Shown: positions 46,619-55,085 of the stretch, one piece after another
How positions within the stretch are numbered: the first letter of the stretch is position 1
Layout: every line of letters begins with the position of its first letter
NCBI RefSeq assembly: GCF_031882575.1
Contig: NZ_CP134772.1
Span: 6,173,001 to 6,237,000, forward strand
Source of the DNA: Pseudomonas sp. VD-NE ins
Lineage (GTDB): Bacteria; Pseudomonadota; Gammaproteobacteria; Pseudomonadales; Pseudomonadaceae
Reading direction: 5' to 3'
Length of the DNA stretch: 64,000 bases
Notes under the pieces: model-generated
What the model was told of the DNA's origin: nothing
Database searches by the model: none
The model's input: the letters and a program-made list of their open reading frames with translations, nothing else
Position numbers and translations under genes: made by a program

Positions 46619-47644
46619 CTACTTCGGCGCCAGCTCCCTGAGATGGCGTGCGACTGCAATCCATGCACCGATATAACCCAACAGCACCGCGCCAAGCAAG
46701 AGCGACAGACCGTCGGCAACTGGCACTCCGGCCAGCGCGAAATCACTGCCGTACAAGCCGGCCAGTCCAACCACCGCATCGTTCAGCCAGTTCAGGCCGA
46801 ACGCCAATACGCCCCAGGACAACAGTCCCGCACCGAAGCCATACAACGCGCCCATATAAAGGAAGGGACGACGCACATAGCTGTCAGTGCCGCCGACGAG
46901 TTTAATCACTTCTATCTCTGTGCGGCGGTTTTCAATATGAAGACGAATGGTATTGCCTATCACCAAAAGTAATGCAGAAACCAGCAGCACCGTCAGACCG
47001 AAGACAAAACGATCGCCAAGCTTGAGGATGGCGGCCAGACGCTCGACCCAGACTAGATCAAGTTGCGCCTGTTGTACCTTGGGCAGCTCGGAAAGTTTTT
47101 GTCTTAATGCTTCCAGGGTCGGCTTGTCGACTTCGTTCGGGGTGACCAGCACCACGCCCGGCAACGGGTTCTCCGGCAGCTCGCGCAGGGCTTCGCCGAG
47201 TCCGGACTGTTGCTGGAACTCTTCCAGCGCCTGATCACGGCCGACATATTCAGCATCAGCTACGCCGGGCATGCCTTTGATCTGCTCGCGCAACGATTCG
47301 CCTTGTTCCGGGCTCGCGTCGAGTTGCAGATACAGCGAGATCTGCGCCGCCCGCTGCCACGAACCGCCAAGACGCTCTACATTGTTGAGCAACAGCGACA
47401 AGCCCATTGGCAGACTCAGCGCAACCGCCATCACCATACAGGTGAAAAAACTGCCGATCGGCTGCTTGCCGAGACGGCGCAGGCTGTCGAGCAGGCTGGC
47501 GCGATGGCTTTCGACCCAGGCACGGAACAACGTGGCGAAGTCCGGGCCGTCATCATCGTCGTGCTTTTTCTTCTTTGGCGGCTGCGGATCGGCGGCTTTC
47601 GGGGCCACACGCTCGGAAACCTTCGGACTGCGTGTCGCACTCAT
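46619..47644 (-). CDS. ftsX: Cell division protein FtsX
   Basis: 341-residue integral membrane partner of FtsE that controls septal peptidoglycan hydrolysis. It has a charged cytoplasmic N-terminus with a short Lys run (PPKKKKHDDDD), a first membrane segment near residues 62-82, a periplasmic domain and three further membrane segments in the C-terminal half (FVFGLTVLLVSALLLVIGNT onward). It overlaps ftsE by 4 bp. Confidence 0.94.
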   Translation of the reverse strand: MSATRSPKVSERVAPKAADPQPPKKKKHDDDDGPDFATLFRAWVESHRASLLDSLRRLGKQPIGSFFTCMVMAVALSLPMGLSLLLNNVERLGGSWQRAAQISLYLQLDASPEQGESLREQIKGMPGVADAEYVGRDQALEEFQQQSGLGEALRELPENPLPGVVLVTPNEVDKPTLEALRQKLSELPKVQQAQLDLVWVERLAAILKLGDRFVFGLTVLLVSALLLVIGNTIRLHIENRRTEIEVIKLVGGTDSYVRRPFLYMGALYGFGAGLLSWGVLAFGLNWLNDAVVGLAGLYGSDFALAGVPVADGLSLLLGAVLLGYIGAWIAVARHLRELAPK

Positions 47645-48312
47645 TCGCCGGCCTCCCCGTCGCCGATCAATCGGCCGCGTTGCAGGGTCAACATGCGGTG
47701 GCGCATGCGCGCAATCAGGGCCAGGTCGTGACTGGCGATCAGTACGCTGGTGCCCAGACGGTTGATGTCTTCGAACACGCCCATGATTTCCGCCGCCAGA
47801 CGCGGGTCGAGGTTACCGGTTGGTTCGTCCGCCAGCAGCAAGGCCGGGCGGTGCACGATGGCGCGGGCGATGCCGACGCGCTGTTGCTGACCGGTGGACA
47901 GGTCGCCCGGATACAGATCGGTTTTATCCGACAGCGCCACGCGCTCCAGCGCCGAGTCGACACGCTTGGCGATTTCGGCCTTGGACAGCCCGAGAATCTG
48001 CAGCGGCAAGGCGACGTTGTTGAACACCGTGCGATCGAAAAGCAACTGGTGATTCTGGAACACCACGCCAATCTGCCGGCGCAAAAACGGAATCTGCGCG
48101 TTGCTGATGGTGCTCAGGTCTTGCCCGGCCAGCAGCAGTTTGCCGCTGGTCGGACGCTCCATCGCCAGCAACAGGCGCAACAAGGTGGATTTACCGGCAC
48201 CGGAGTGGCCGGTGACAAACAAGAACTCGCCACGACGGACTCGAAAGCTCAGCTCATGCAAGCCGACGTGACCGTTCGGGTAGCGTTTACCGACCTGTTC
48301 GAAACGAATCAT
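47641..48312 (-). CDS. ftsE: Cell division ATP-binding protein FtsE
   Basis: 223-residue ABC ATPase. Walker A GHSGAGKST is at residues 35-43, signature LSTGQQQRVGIARAI, Walker B ALLLADEPTG, and switch His in IASHDLALI. With FtsX it regulates divisome hydrolases. It overlaps ftsY by 4 bp upstream and ftsX by 4 bp downstream. Confidence 0.97.
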   Translation of the reverse strand: MIRFEQVGKRYPNGHVGLHELSFRVRRGEFLFVTGHSGAGKSTLLRLLLAMERPTSGKLLLAGQDLSTISNAQIPFLRRQIGVVFQNHQLLFDRTVFNNVALPLQILGLSKAEIAKRVDSALERVALSDKTDLYPGDLSTGQQQRVGIARAIVHRPALLLADEPTGNLDPRLAAEIMGVFEDINRLGTSVLIASHDLALIARMRHRMLTLQRGRLIGDGEAGE

Positions 48313-49853
48313 GAACGCTCCCGCTCGGCAAACAGTGCCTGGACAAAGGGTTCGGCTTCAAAGGTACGCAAGTCGTCGATGCCTTCACCGACGCCGATGT
48401 AGCGGATCGGCAGGCCGAACTGCTTGGCCAGGGCGAAAATCACCCCGCCCTTGGCGGTGCCGTCGAGCTTGGTCAGCGCCAGGCCGGTCAGTTCGACGGT
48501 CTGGTTGAATTGCTTGGCCTGGTTGATCGCGTTCTGGCCGGTACCGGCATCGAGCACCAGCAGCACTTCGTGCGGCGCGTCGGCGTCGAGCTTGCCGATC
48601 ACTCGACGAACCTTTTTCAGCTCTTCCATCAGGTTGTCTTTGGTGTGCAGACGACCAGCGGTGTCGGCGATCAACACGTCGATGCCACGGGCCTTGGCGG
48701 CCTGCACGGCGTCGAAGATCACCGAAGCCGAGTCGGCACCGGTGTGCTGAGCGATGACCGGGATCTTGTTGCGCTCGCCCCAGACCTGCAATTGCTCCAC
48801 GGCAGCAGCGCGGAAGGTGTCACCGGCGGCGAGCATGACTTTCTTGCCTTCCAGTTGCAGCTTCTTCGCCAGTTTGCCAATGGTGGTGGTTTTGCCAGCG
48901 CCGTTGACGCCAACCACCAGAATCACGAATGGCTTGTTCTGCGAGGCGATTTTCAGCGGTTGTTCGACCGGTTTGAGCATCGCGGCCAGTTCGGCCTGCA
49001 GGGATTTGTACAGCGCGTCGGCATCGGCCAGCTCTTTGCGGGCGACCTTCTGAGTCAGACGCTGGATGATTTGCGTGGTGGCTTCGACGCCGACGTCGGC
49101 GGTGAGCAGACGGGTTTCGAGGTCATCGAGCAGATCGTCGTCGATGGTTTTGCGGCCGAGAAACAGGCTGGCCATGCCCTCGCCGATGCTGGCGCTGGTT
49201 TTCGACAGGCCTTGCTTGAGGCGGGCGAAGAAACCGGCTTTGGTTTCTTCGGTGCGCGGCGCTTCGACTGGGGCCTCGGCAATCACTTCAACTGGAGTAA
49301 CAGGAGCAGCGACAACCGGTGCAGGTGCAGGTGCAGGTGCAGGTGCAGGTGCAGGTGCAGGTGCAGGCTCGGGCGCCTGAACGACCGGAGGAACCGAAGC
49401 AACAAACGCCGGCGCAACAGGCTCAGCAACAACCGGCGCAGGCTCAACAACCGGCTCAACCACAGGCGCCGGAGCCACCTCTGGCACAAACGCAGCAGGT
49501 GCAGGAATTTCCGGGGTGATATGTGGCGCAGCTTCTTCAACCAATGCCACCGGCTCTTCCGCCACCGGCAAAGTCAGCCACGGCTCGGCCGCCGGGGTCA
49601 GCGGCAGCTCAGCCGCCACAGGCGCTTCAGGCTCTGGCTCTGGCTCAACCGGTTGCAACACCGGCTCGGCAATCGGCAACACAATCGGTGCCGGCTCTTC
49701 TTCTATAACCGGAGCAGGTTCCGGCGCAGGCTCAGGAATCGCGGGCGGCTGTTCGACGACGGGTTCCTGCGGTTTCTTACGCAGCCATCCGAACAGGCTT
49801 TTCTTCTCGCCAGCCGCAGCTGGGGTCTTCTTGTCGTCGTTGGAACCAAACAT
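48309..49853 (-). CDS. ftsY: Signal recognition particle receptor FtsY
   Basis: 514-residue SRP GTPase. The C-terminal NG domain (from about residue 210) has GVNGAGKTTTIGKL near 313, DTAGRLHTKDNLMEEL and LTKLDGTAKGG. The N-terminal 200 residues are acidic and rich in Pro, Ala, Glu and Val, as in other FtsY proteins, but contain a pure run of Pro-Ala pairs encoded by a hexanucleotide repeat. It heads the ftsYEX operon and is divergent from the first M16 gene. Confidence 0.96.
   Translation of the reverse strand: MFGSNDDKKTPAAAGEKKSLFGWLRKKPQEPVVEQPPAIPEPAPEPAPVIEEEPAPIVLPIAEPVLQPVEPEPEPEAPVAAELPLTPAAEPWLTLPVAEEPVALVEEAAPHITPEIPAPAAFVPEVAPAPVVEPVVEPAPVVAEPVAPAFVASVPPVVQAPEPAPAPAPAPAPAPAPAPVVAAPVTPVEVIAEAPVEAPRTEETKAGFFARLKQGLSKTSASIGEGMASLFLGRKTIDDDLLDDLETRLLTADVGVEATTQIIQRLTQKVARKELADADALYKSLQAELAAMLKPVEQPLKIASQNKPFVILVVGVNGAGKTTTIGKLAKKLQLEGKKVMLAAGDTFRAAAVEQLQVWGERNKIPVIAQHTGADSASVIFDAVQAAKARGIDVLIADTAGRLHTKDNLMEELKKVRRVIGKLDADAPHEVLLVLDAGTGQNAINQAKQFNQTVELTGLALTKLDGTAKGGVIFALAKQFGLPIRYIGVGEGIDDLRTFEAEPFVQALFAERERS
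49319..49368. repeat. Hexanucleotide tandem repeat inside ftsY
   Basis: About eight units of GCAGGT (plus strand), encoding Ala-Pro pairs in the FtsY A domain. The unit is a multiple of three, so unit gain or loss would change length without a frameshift. Confidence 0.95.
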
Positions 49854-50198
49854 GGAGGACGGCTATCTCACGGTAGCGACGCGCCATAAGGGCGCCCCGG
49901 CAAATAAATATTCGATGCAGAACAGACTGTGTTTCATCCAGCTTGTTCACGCGCAACATTTTGTCGAGGCGCCACAGGCACCTCAAAGGTCGATTAATAC
50001 GAAGGACTGGAACGGCATCGTCGGCGAAAACGCAGAGTTTAGCTGACAAACTCAAAGCTTCTGCCGGGAACCCATACAACCTATCGACCGATAAGTGGCT
50101 TGATAGGCGTGGCCGCCAGTAAAACGGATCAGTATCCTAGCACCTCCTCGCCCGCCTAGGCTAAGACCAAGCGGGCAGCCCAACAGGTTAAAAAACGA
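49854..50198. other. Divergent promoter region of ftsY and the first M16 gene
   Basis: 345 bp without a credible gene. It must hold promoters in both directions. One imperfect hairpin (GAGGCGCC, loop ACA, GGCACCTC) lies near 49971. Nothing else stands out. Confidence 0.5.
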
Positions 50199-51554
50199 AT
50201 GAATGCTCTAGCCCGCCGCGCTGCAGGCCTGCTGCTCAGCACAGTCTGCCTGCCCCTTTCGGCCCTGGCGGCCGACCCGCAACCGACTCACGAATTCACC
50301 CTCGACAATGGCCTCAAGGTCGTCGTGCGCGAAGACCATCGCGCGCCAGTGGTGGTCTCGCAGGTCTGGTACAAGGTCGGCTCCAGCTACGAAACCCCGG
50401 GCCAGACCGGTCTGTCCCACGCGCTCGAGCACATGATGTTCAAGGGCAGCGAAAAAGTCGGCCCCGGCGAAGCGTCGCTGATCCTGCGTGATCTGGGCGC
50501 CGAAGAGAACGCCTTCACCAGCGATGACTTCACCGCGTATTACCAGGTGCTGGCCCGCGACCGCCTGGGCGTAGCCTTTGAGCTGGAAGCCGACCGCATG
50601 GCCAATCTGCGCCTGCCGGCCGACGAGTTCGCCAAGGAGATCGAAGTCATCAAGGAAGAGCGCCGCTTGCGCACCGATGACAAGCCGATGTCCAAAGCCT
50701 ACGAGCGTTACAAAGCCATGGCCTACCCGGCCAGCGGTTACCACACACCGACCATCGGCTGGATGGCCGACCTCGACCGCATGAAGGTCGAAGAGCTGCG
50801 CCACTGGTACCAATCCTGGTACGTGCCGAACAACGCCACGCTGGTGGTCGTCGGCGACGTCACTCCAGATGAAGTGAAAACCCTCGCCCAACGCTATTTC
50901 GGCCCGATCGCCAAGCGCGACGTGCCGCCGGCGAAAAAGCCGCTGGAACTGGCTGAGCCGGGCGAACGCCAGATCACCCTGCGTGTGCAGACTCAGCTGC
51001 CTAGCCTGATGCTCGGTTTCAACGTGCCAAGCATCGCCACCGCTGAAGACAAGCGCTCGGTCAACGCCTTGCGCCTGATCTCGGCGCTGCTCGACGGTGG
51101 TTACAGCGGTCGTATCCCGACGCAACTGGAGCGCGGCGAAGAGCTGGTCTCCGGCGGTTCGTCGAGCTACGACGCCTACACCCGTGGCGACAGCCTGTTC
51201 ACCCTGTCGGCAACCCCGAACACCCAGAAGAAAAAGACCATGGCGCAAGCCGAGGCTGGTCTGTGGAAGTTGCTGGAACAGCTGAAAACCACCGCGCCGT
51301 CCGCTGAAGAACTGGAGCGCGTGCGTGCGCAAGTGATTGCCGGCCTGGTCTTCGAACGTGATTCGATCACAAGCCAGGCCACGGCGATTGGCCAACTGGA
51401 AACCGTCGGCCTGTCATGGAAGCTGATGGACACCGAACTCGCCGATCTGGAAAGCGTGACCCCGCAAGACATCCAGAACGCCGCCAAGCTGTATTTCACC
51501 CGCGAACGTCTCAGCGTCGCCCACGTCCTGCCACTGGAGACGACTCATGAGTGA
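50199..51554 (+). CDS. M16 family zinc metalloprotease, catalytic subunit (pair 1)
   Basis: 451-residue exported pitrilysin-type peptidase. A signal peptide is at residues 1-24 (ends ALAA). The inverted zinc motif HALEH gives H74, E77 and H78, with third ligand probably E154 in IKEERR. SGGSSSYDAYTRGDSLF lies in the second half-domain. It overlaps the next, non-catalytic M16 gene by 8 bp, so the two probably form a heterodimer. It is the positional ortholog of PAO1 PA0372. Confidence 0.92.
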   Translation: MNALARRAAGLLLSTVCLPLSALAADPQPTHEFTLDNGLKVVVREDHRAPVVVSQVWYKVGSSYETPGQTGLSHALEHMMFKGSEKVGPGEASLILRDLGAEENAFTSDDFTAYYQVLARDRLGVAFELEADRMANLRLPADEFAKEIEVIKEERRLRTDDKPMSKAYERYKAMAYPASGYHTPTIGWMADLDRMKVEELRHWYQSWYVPNNATLVVVGDVTPDEVKTLAQRYFGPIAKRDVPPAKKPLELAEPGERQITLRVQTQLPSLMLGFNVPSIATAEDKRSVNALRLISALLDGGYSGRIPTQLERGEELVSGGSSSYDAYTRGDSLFTLSATPNTQKKKTMAQAEAGLWKLLEQLKTTAPSAEELERVRAQVIAGLVFERDSITSQATAIGQLETVGLSWKLMDTELADLESVTPQDIQNAAKLYFTRERLSVAHVLPLETTHE

Positions 51555-53037
51555 GCGCAAAACCCCACGTTTGATGCTGCTCGGCCTGATCGCCATTGCG
51601 GTGATCGGCTCGACAGCTTTCTATCTGTCGCCAAGCGCTGACAGCAAGGCCAGCGAAGCCCTCGACAACGCCAAGACCAGCCAGAAGCTGCAATCGCTGG
51701 CCGAACTCGACGGCAAGGCCCCGGCCAGCCGCAAGCTCGACGTGCAAACCTGGAACACCGCCGAGGGCGCCAAGGTTCTGTTCGTCGAAGCCCACGAACT
51801 GCCAATGTTCGACATGCGCCTGATCTTCGCCGCCGGCAGCAGCCAGGACGGCAATGCGTCGGGACTGGCGGTGTTGACTAACGCAATGCTCAACGAAGGT
51901 GTCGCCGGCAAAGACGTTGGTGCCATCGCTCAAGGCTTCGAAGGCCTGGGTGCGGATTTCGGCAACGGTGCTTTCAAGGACATGGCGCTGGCCTCGCTGC
52001 GCAGCCTGAGTGCTGCCGACAAGCGTGAGCCTGCTTTGAAGCTGTTCGCGGAAGTCATCGGCAAACCGACCTTCCCGGCCGACTCGTTCGCGCGCATCAA
52101 GAACCAGATGCTCGCCGGTTTCGAATACCAGAAACAGAACCCCGGCAAACTCGCCAGCCTTGAGCTGATGAAGCGTCTGTATGGTGATCACCCGTACGCG
52201 CATTCGAGCGACGGCAATCCGCAAAGCGTGCCGAAGATCACCCTCGCGCAATTGCGTGAATTCCACGCCAAGGCTTACGCCGCTGGCAACGTGGTGATCG
52301 CGCTGGTCGGCGACTTGTCTCGCGCAGAAGCCGAGGCGATTGCCAATCAGGTCTCTTCTGCCCTGCCGAAAGGCCCGGCGCTGGCGAAGATCGCTCAGCC
52401 GCAGGAACCGAAGGCCAGCATCAACCACATCGAGTTCCCGTCGAAGCAGACCAATCTGATGCTCGCGCAACTGGGCATCGACCGTGACGACCCGGATTAC
52501 GCTGCGCTGTCGATGGGTAACCAGATCCTCGGTGGCGGCGGCTTCGGCACGCGCCTGATGAGCGAAGTGCGCGAGAAGCGCGGCCTGACCTATGGCGTGT
52601 ACTCGGCGTTCAGCCCGATGCAAGCGCGCGGCCCGTTCATGATCAACCTGCAGACCCGCGCGGAAATGAGCGAAGGCACCCTGAAACTGGTGCAGGACGT
52701 GCTCGCCGACTACCTGAAAACGGGGCCGACGCAGAAAGAACTCGACGATGCCAAACGCGAACTGGCCGGCAGCTTCCCGCTGTCCACCGCGAGTAATGCC
52801 GATATCGTCGGCCAACTCGGCGCGATGGGCTTCTATAATCTGCCGCTGAGCTATCTGGACGATTTCATGCGTCAGTCGCAAAGCCTGACCGTGGAGCAAG
52901 TCCGCGACGCCCTGAACAAACATTTGAGCACGGACAAAATGGTCATCGTCACCGCTGGCCCGACCGTGCCGCAAAAGCCGTTACCGGCCCCATCTGATAA
53001 ACCTGCCGAGCAACCGCTCGGGGTTCCGGAGCATTAA
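51547..53037 (+). CDS. M16 family peptidase, non-catalytic partner (pair 1)
   Basis: 496-residue M16-fold protein. An N-terminal hydrophobic segment (residues 10-28, LMLLGLIAIAVIGSTAFYL) acts as signal or membrane anchor. The HxxEH motif is absent; the matching place reads ASGLAVLTNAMLNEG. The conserved GGGGFGTRLMSEVREKRGLTYGV of the second half is kept, as expected for a beta-type substrate-binding subunit. The C-terminus is Pro-rich. Its stop overlaps the rsmD start (TAATG). Confidence 0.9.
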   Translation: MSERKTPRLMLLGLIAIAVIGSTAFYLSPSADSKASEALDNAKTSQKLQSLAELDGKAPASRKLDVQTWNTAEGAKVLFVEAHELPMFDMRLIFAAGSSQDGNASGLAVLTNAMLNEGVAGKDVGAIAQGFEGLGADFGNGAFKDMALASLRSLSAADKREPALKLFAEVIGKPTFPADSFARIKNQMLAGFEYQKQNPGKLASLELMKRLYGDHPYAHSSDGNPQSVPKITLAQLREFHAKAYAAGNVVIALVGDLSRAEAEAIANQVSSALPKGPALAKIAQPQEPKASINHIEFPSKQTNLMLAQLGIDRDDPDYAALSMGNQILGGGGFGTRLMSEVREKRGLTYGVYSAFSPMQARGPFMINLQTRAEMSEGTLKLVQDVLADYLKTGPTQKELDDAKRELAGSFPLSTASNADIVGQLGAMGFYNLPLSYLDDFMRQSQSLTVEQVRDALNKHLSTDKMVIVTAGPTVPQKPLPAPSDKPAEQPLGVPEH

Positions 53038-53639
53038 TGGCAACTCGTTCCCCAAAAAAACCTGCGCAAAACGTTCACAACGGTGTGAATCAGTTGCGCA
53101 TCATTGGCGGCCAATGGCGCAGCCGCAAGCTGAGCTTCCCCGATGCACCGGGCCTGCGCCCGACGCCGGACCGCGTGCGTGAAACCCTGTTCAACTGGCT
53201 CGCGCCGTACGTTGAAGGGGCCAAGGTGCTGGACCCGTTCGCCGGCAGTGGCGCGCTGTTTCTCGAAGCACTGTCCCGTGGCGCGGGCATGGGTCAGGCG
53301 CTGGATGCCAGCAACATTGCCGTCTCCAGCCTGAAGGAGCACCTCGGCACCCTGCGCTGCACCAACGGCCAGGTGCAGACCGCCGATGCGCTGCGTTATC
53401 TGGAAACCCAGACTGCCAGCGCGTTCGACCTGGTGTTCCTCGACCCGCCGTTCAATCAAAACCTGCTGCCGGCCGTTTGCACCCTGCTGGAAGAACGCCA
53501 GTGGCTGGCGGATGACGCGTGGGTGTACACCGAAAGCGAAACAGCGCCTTCGACCCTCGGTCTGCCGGCCAACTGGCGCCTGCACCGCGAACAAAAGTCT
53601 GGCCGCGTGTATTACGCGTTATGGCAGCGCAGCGTCTGA
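53037..53639 (+). CDS. rsmD: 16S rRNA (guanine-966-N2)-methyltransferase
   Basis: 200-residue SAM methyltransferase for G966 of 16S rRNA. SAM site VLDPFAGSGALFLEALSRGA is at about residues 64-83 and catalytic DPPF at residues 136-139. The one-base overlap with the upstream M16 gene makes it part of the pair 1 operon. A second M16 pair starts 102 bp downstream. Confidence 0.95.
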   Translation: MATRSPKKPAQNVHNGVNQLRIIGGQWRSRKLSFPDAPGLRPTPDRVRETLFNWLAPYVEGAKVLDPFAGSGALFLEALSRGAGMGQALDASNIAVSSLKEHLGTLRCTNGQVQTADALRYLETQTASAFDLVFLDPPFNQNLLPAVCTLLEERQWLADDAWVYTESETAPSTLGLPANWRLHREQKSGRVYYALWQRSV

Positions 53640-53653
53640 AACCTCCGCATCCC

Positions 53654-53675
53654 GTGCGGTAAATAGTTACCGCAC
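53654..53675. other. Perfect 9-bp inverted repeat between rsmD and M16 pair 2
   Basis: GTGCGGTAA, loop ATAG, TTACCGCAC. It starts 15 bp after the rsmD stop and lies 67 bp before the next start codon. No T-run follows, so it is more likely an operator or RNA processing hairpin than a standard terminator. The role is unknown. Confidence 0.6.
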
Positions 53676-53741
53676 CTCGCCCGCCGAAGATTGCCACAGT
53701 GGTTGCCGCAACCTGCGTTAACCACTGAGGACAATTTACGT

Positions 53742-55085
53742 ATGGACACATTTTTCAGCCGGATGCTGCTATTTCTCTGCCTGGCGCCCTTGATGTCGCT
53801 GGCCGCCGTTCCTGCACCGACGCATCAATTCACTCTGGACAACGGTCTGCAGGTACTCGTGCGCGAAGATCACCGCGCACCGCTGGTCACCTCACATTTG
53901 TTGATCAAGGTCGGCTCCAGCGATGAAGCTCCCGGGCAGACCGGGCTGTCGCATATTCTCGAACACATGCTCTACAAAGGCAGTAGCAAAACCTGTAATG
54001 GAGAGGCCTCGCGGATCCTGGAATCACTAGGGGCCCGTGAAAATGCCTTTACCGACGAAGATGTCACCAGCTTTCACCAGACCCTGGCCCCCCAATACCT
54101 GGGGGTGGCTTTCGAGTTGATGGCCGACCTGATGTCTACCGCTCATCTGCGGGCCGAAGACCTGAAAGCGGAAATGGCGGTGATTCGCGAAGAGCGCCAC
54201 CTGCGTGTCGATGACAATGCCGACGCCGCCGAACTGGAACACTTCAGCGGTCTGGCCCACTTTTCCAACAGCCATCGCACACCCACTATCGGCTGGATGC
54301 GTGACCTGCAACGCGTGGACGTGAATGAACTTCGCCACTGGTACCAGACCCGTTATGTTCCGGGTAATGCGGTGCTGGTGATCGTCGGCGATATCACGCT
54401 GGAGCAAGTCAAACCGTTGGCCGAGCGCTACTTCGGCGCACTCGTCCGGCGTCCTGTTCCGCGCCTGCTCAGACCTGTGGAACTGGAACATCCGGGAGAG
54501 CGCCGGTTGACATTGCACAGCCCGGTCCACACGCCGCGTCTGTTGATGGCGTTCAATGTCCCGGGGCTGGCAACGGCGAAAGACCCGCGCACCGTGCAGG
54601 CGTTGCGCCTGATCAACGTTCTGCTTGCCGGCGCCAGCAGTGGGCGCCTGCCAAAGCATCTGCAATTCACCGAGCAAATGTTCAGCCGGATCGACACTTC
54701 CTACAACGAACGAACCCGCGGCGACAGCTTGTTGCTGTTGACTGCCGAACTGGCCGATCCGCCCCTCGCCGATCTCGACACTGCGCAAGCACGGGTGTGG
54801 CAGTTGATTGCGGAGCTACACAGCACTGCGCCATCCCCCGAAGAACTCGAACGTGCGCGCACTCGATTGATCGCACAGCAGGTGTATGCCCAGGACTCGA
54901 TCGATCAGCAAGCCAGAATGCTCGGCAATCTGCAGGCCATCGACCTGCCCTGGCGCTTGCTCGATGAAGATGCCGATGCGCTTGCCAAAGTGACACCGCA
55001 AGACATTCGCGAGACTGCCGCGACCTGGCTGACACGCCGACGGCTGAGCGTCGCACACGTACAGACGGTGGCTGCCAATGAATGA
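53742..55085 (+). CDS. M16 family zinc metalloprotease, catalytic subunit (pair 2)
   Basis: 447-residue exported M16 peptidase, a paralog of the gene at 50199 (shared HQF/HEFTLDNGL, VREDHRAP, KVGSS, APGQTGLSH). A signal peptide is at residues 1-22. The zinc site is intact: HILEH gives H71, E74, H75, and the third ligand is probably E151 in IREERH. Spacing is identical to pair 1. An ATG at 53742 after GAGGACAAT is the sensible start. It overlaps its partner by 8 bp. The substrate is unknown. Confidence 0.9.
   Translation: MDTFFSRMLLFLCLAPLMSLAAVPAPTHQFTLDNGLQVLVREDHRAPLVTSHLLIKVGSSDEAPGQTGLSHILEHMLYKGSSKTCNGEASRILESLGARENAFTDEDVTSFHQTLAPQYLGVAFELMADLMSTAHLRAEDLKAEMAVIREERHLRVDDNADAAELEHFSGLAHFSNSHRTPTIGWMRDLQRVDVNELRHWYQTRYVPGNAVLVIVGDITLEQVKPLAERYFGALVRRPVPRLLRPVELEHPGERRLTLHSPVHTPRLLMAFNVPGLATAKDPRTVQALRLINVLLAGASSGRLPKHLQFTEQMFSRIDTSYNERTRGDSLLLLTAELADPPLADLDTAQARVWQLIAELHSTAPSPEELERARTRLIAQQVYAQDSIDQQARMLGNLQAIDLPWRLLDEDADALAKVTPQDIRETAATWLTRRRLSVAHVQTVAANE

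Noticed and set aside
49319..49368. Short regular repeats resembling a CRISPR array
   Set aside because: The unit is six bases without spacers and lies inside the ftsY reading frame.
48510..49889. A 459-codon plus-strand frame antisense to ftsY
   Set aside because: Repetitive Arg/Asn-rich translation caused by the Pro/Ala/Glu-rich region of ftsY on the other strand.
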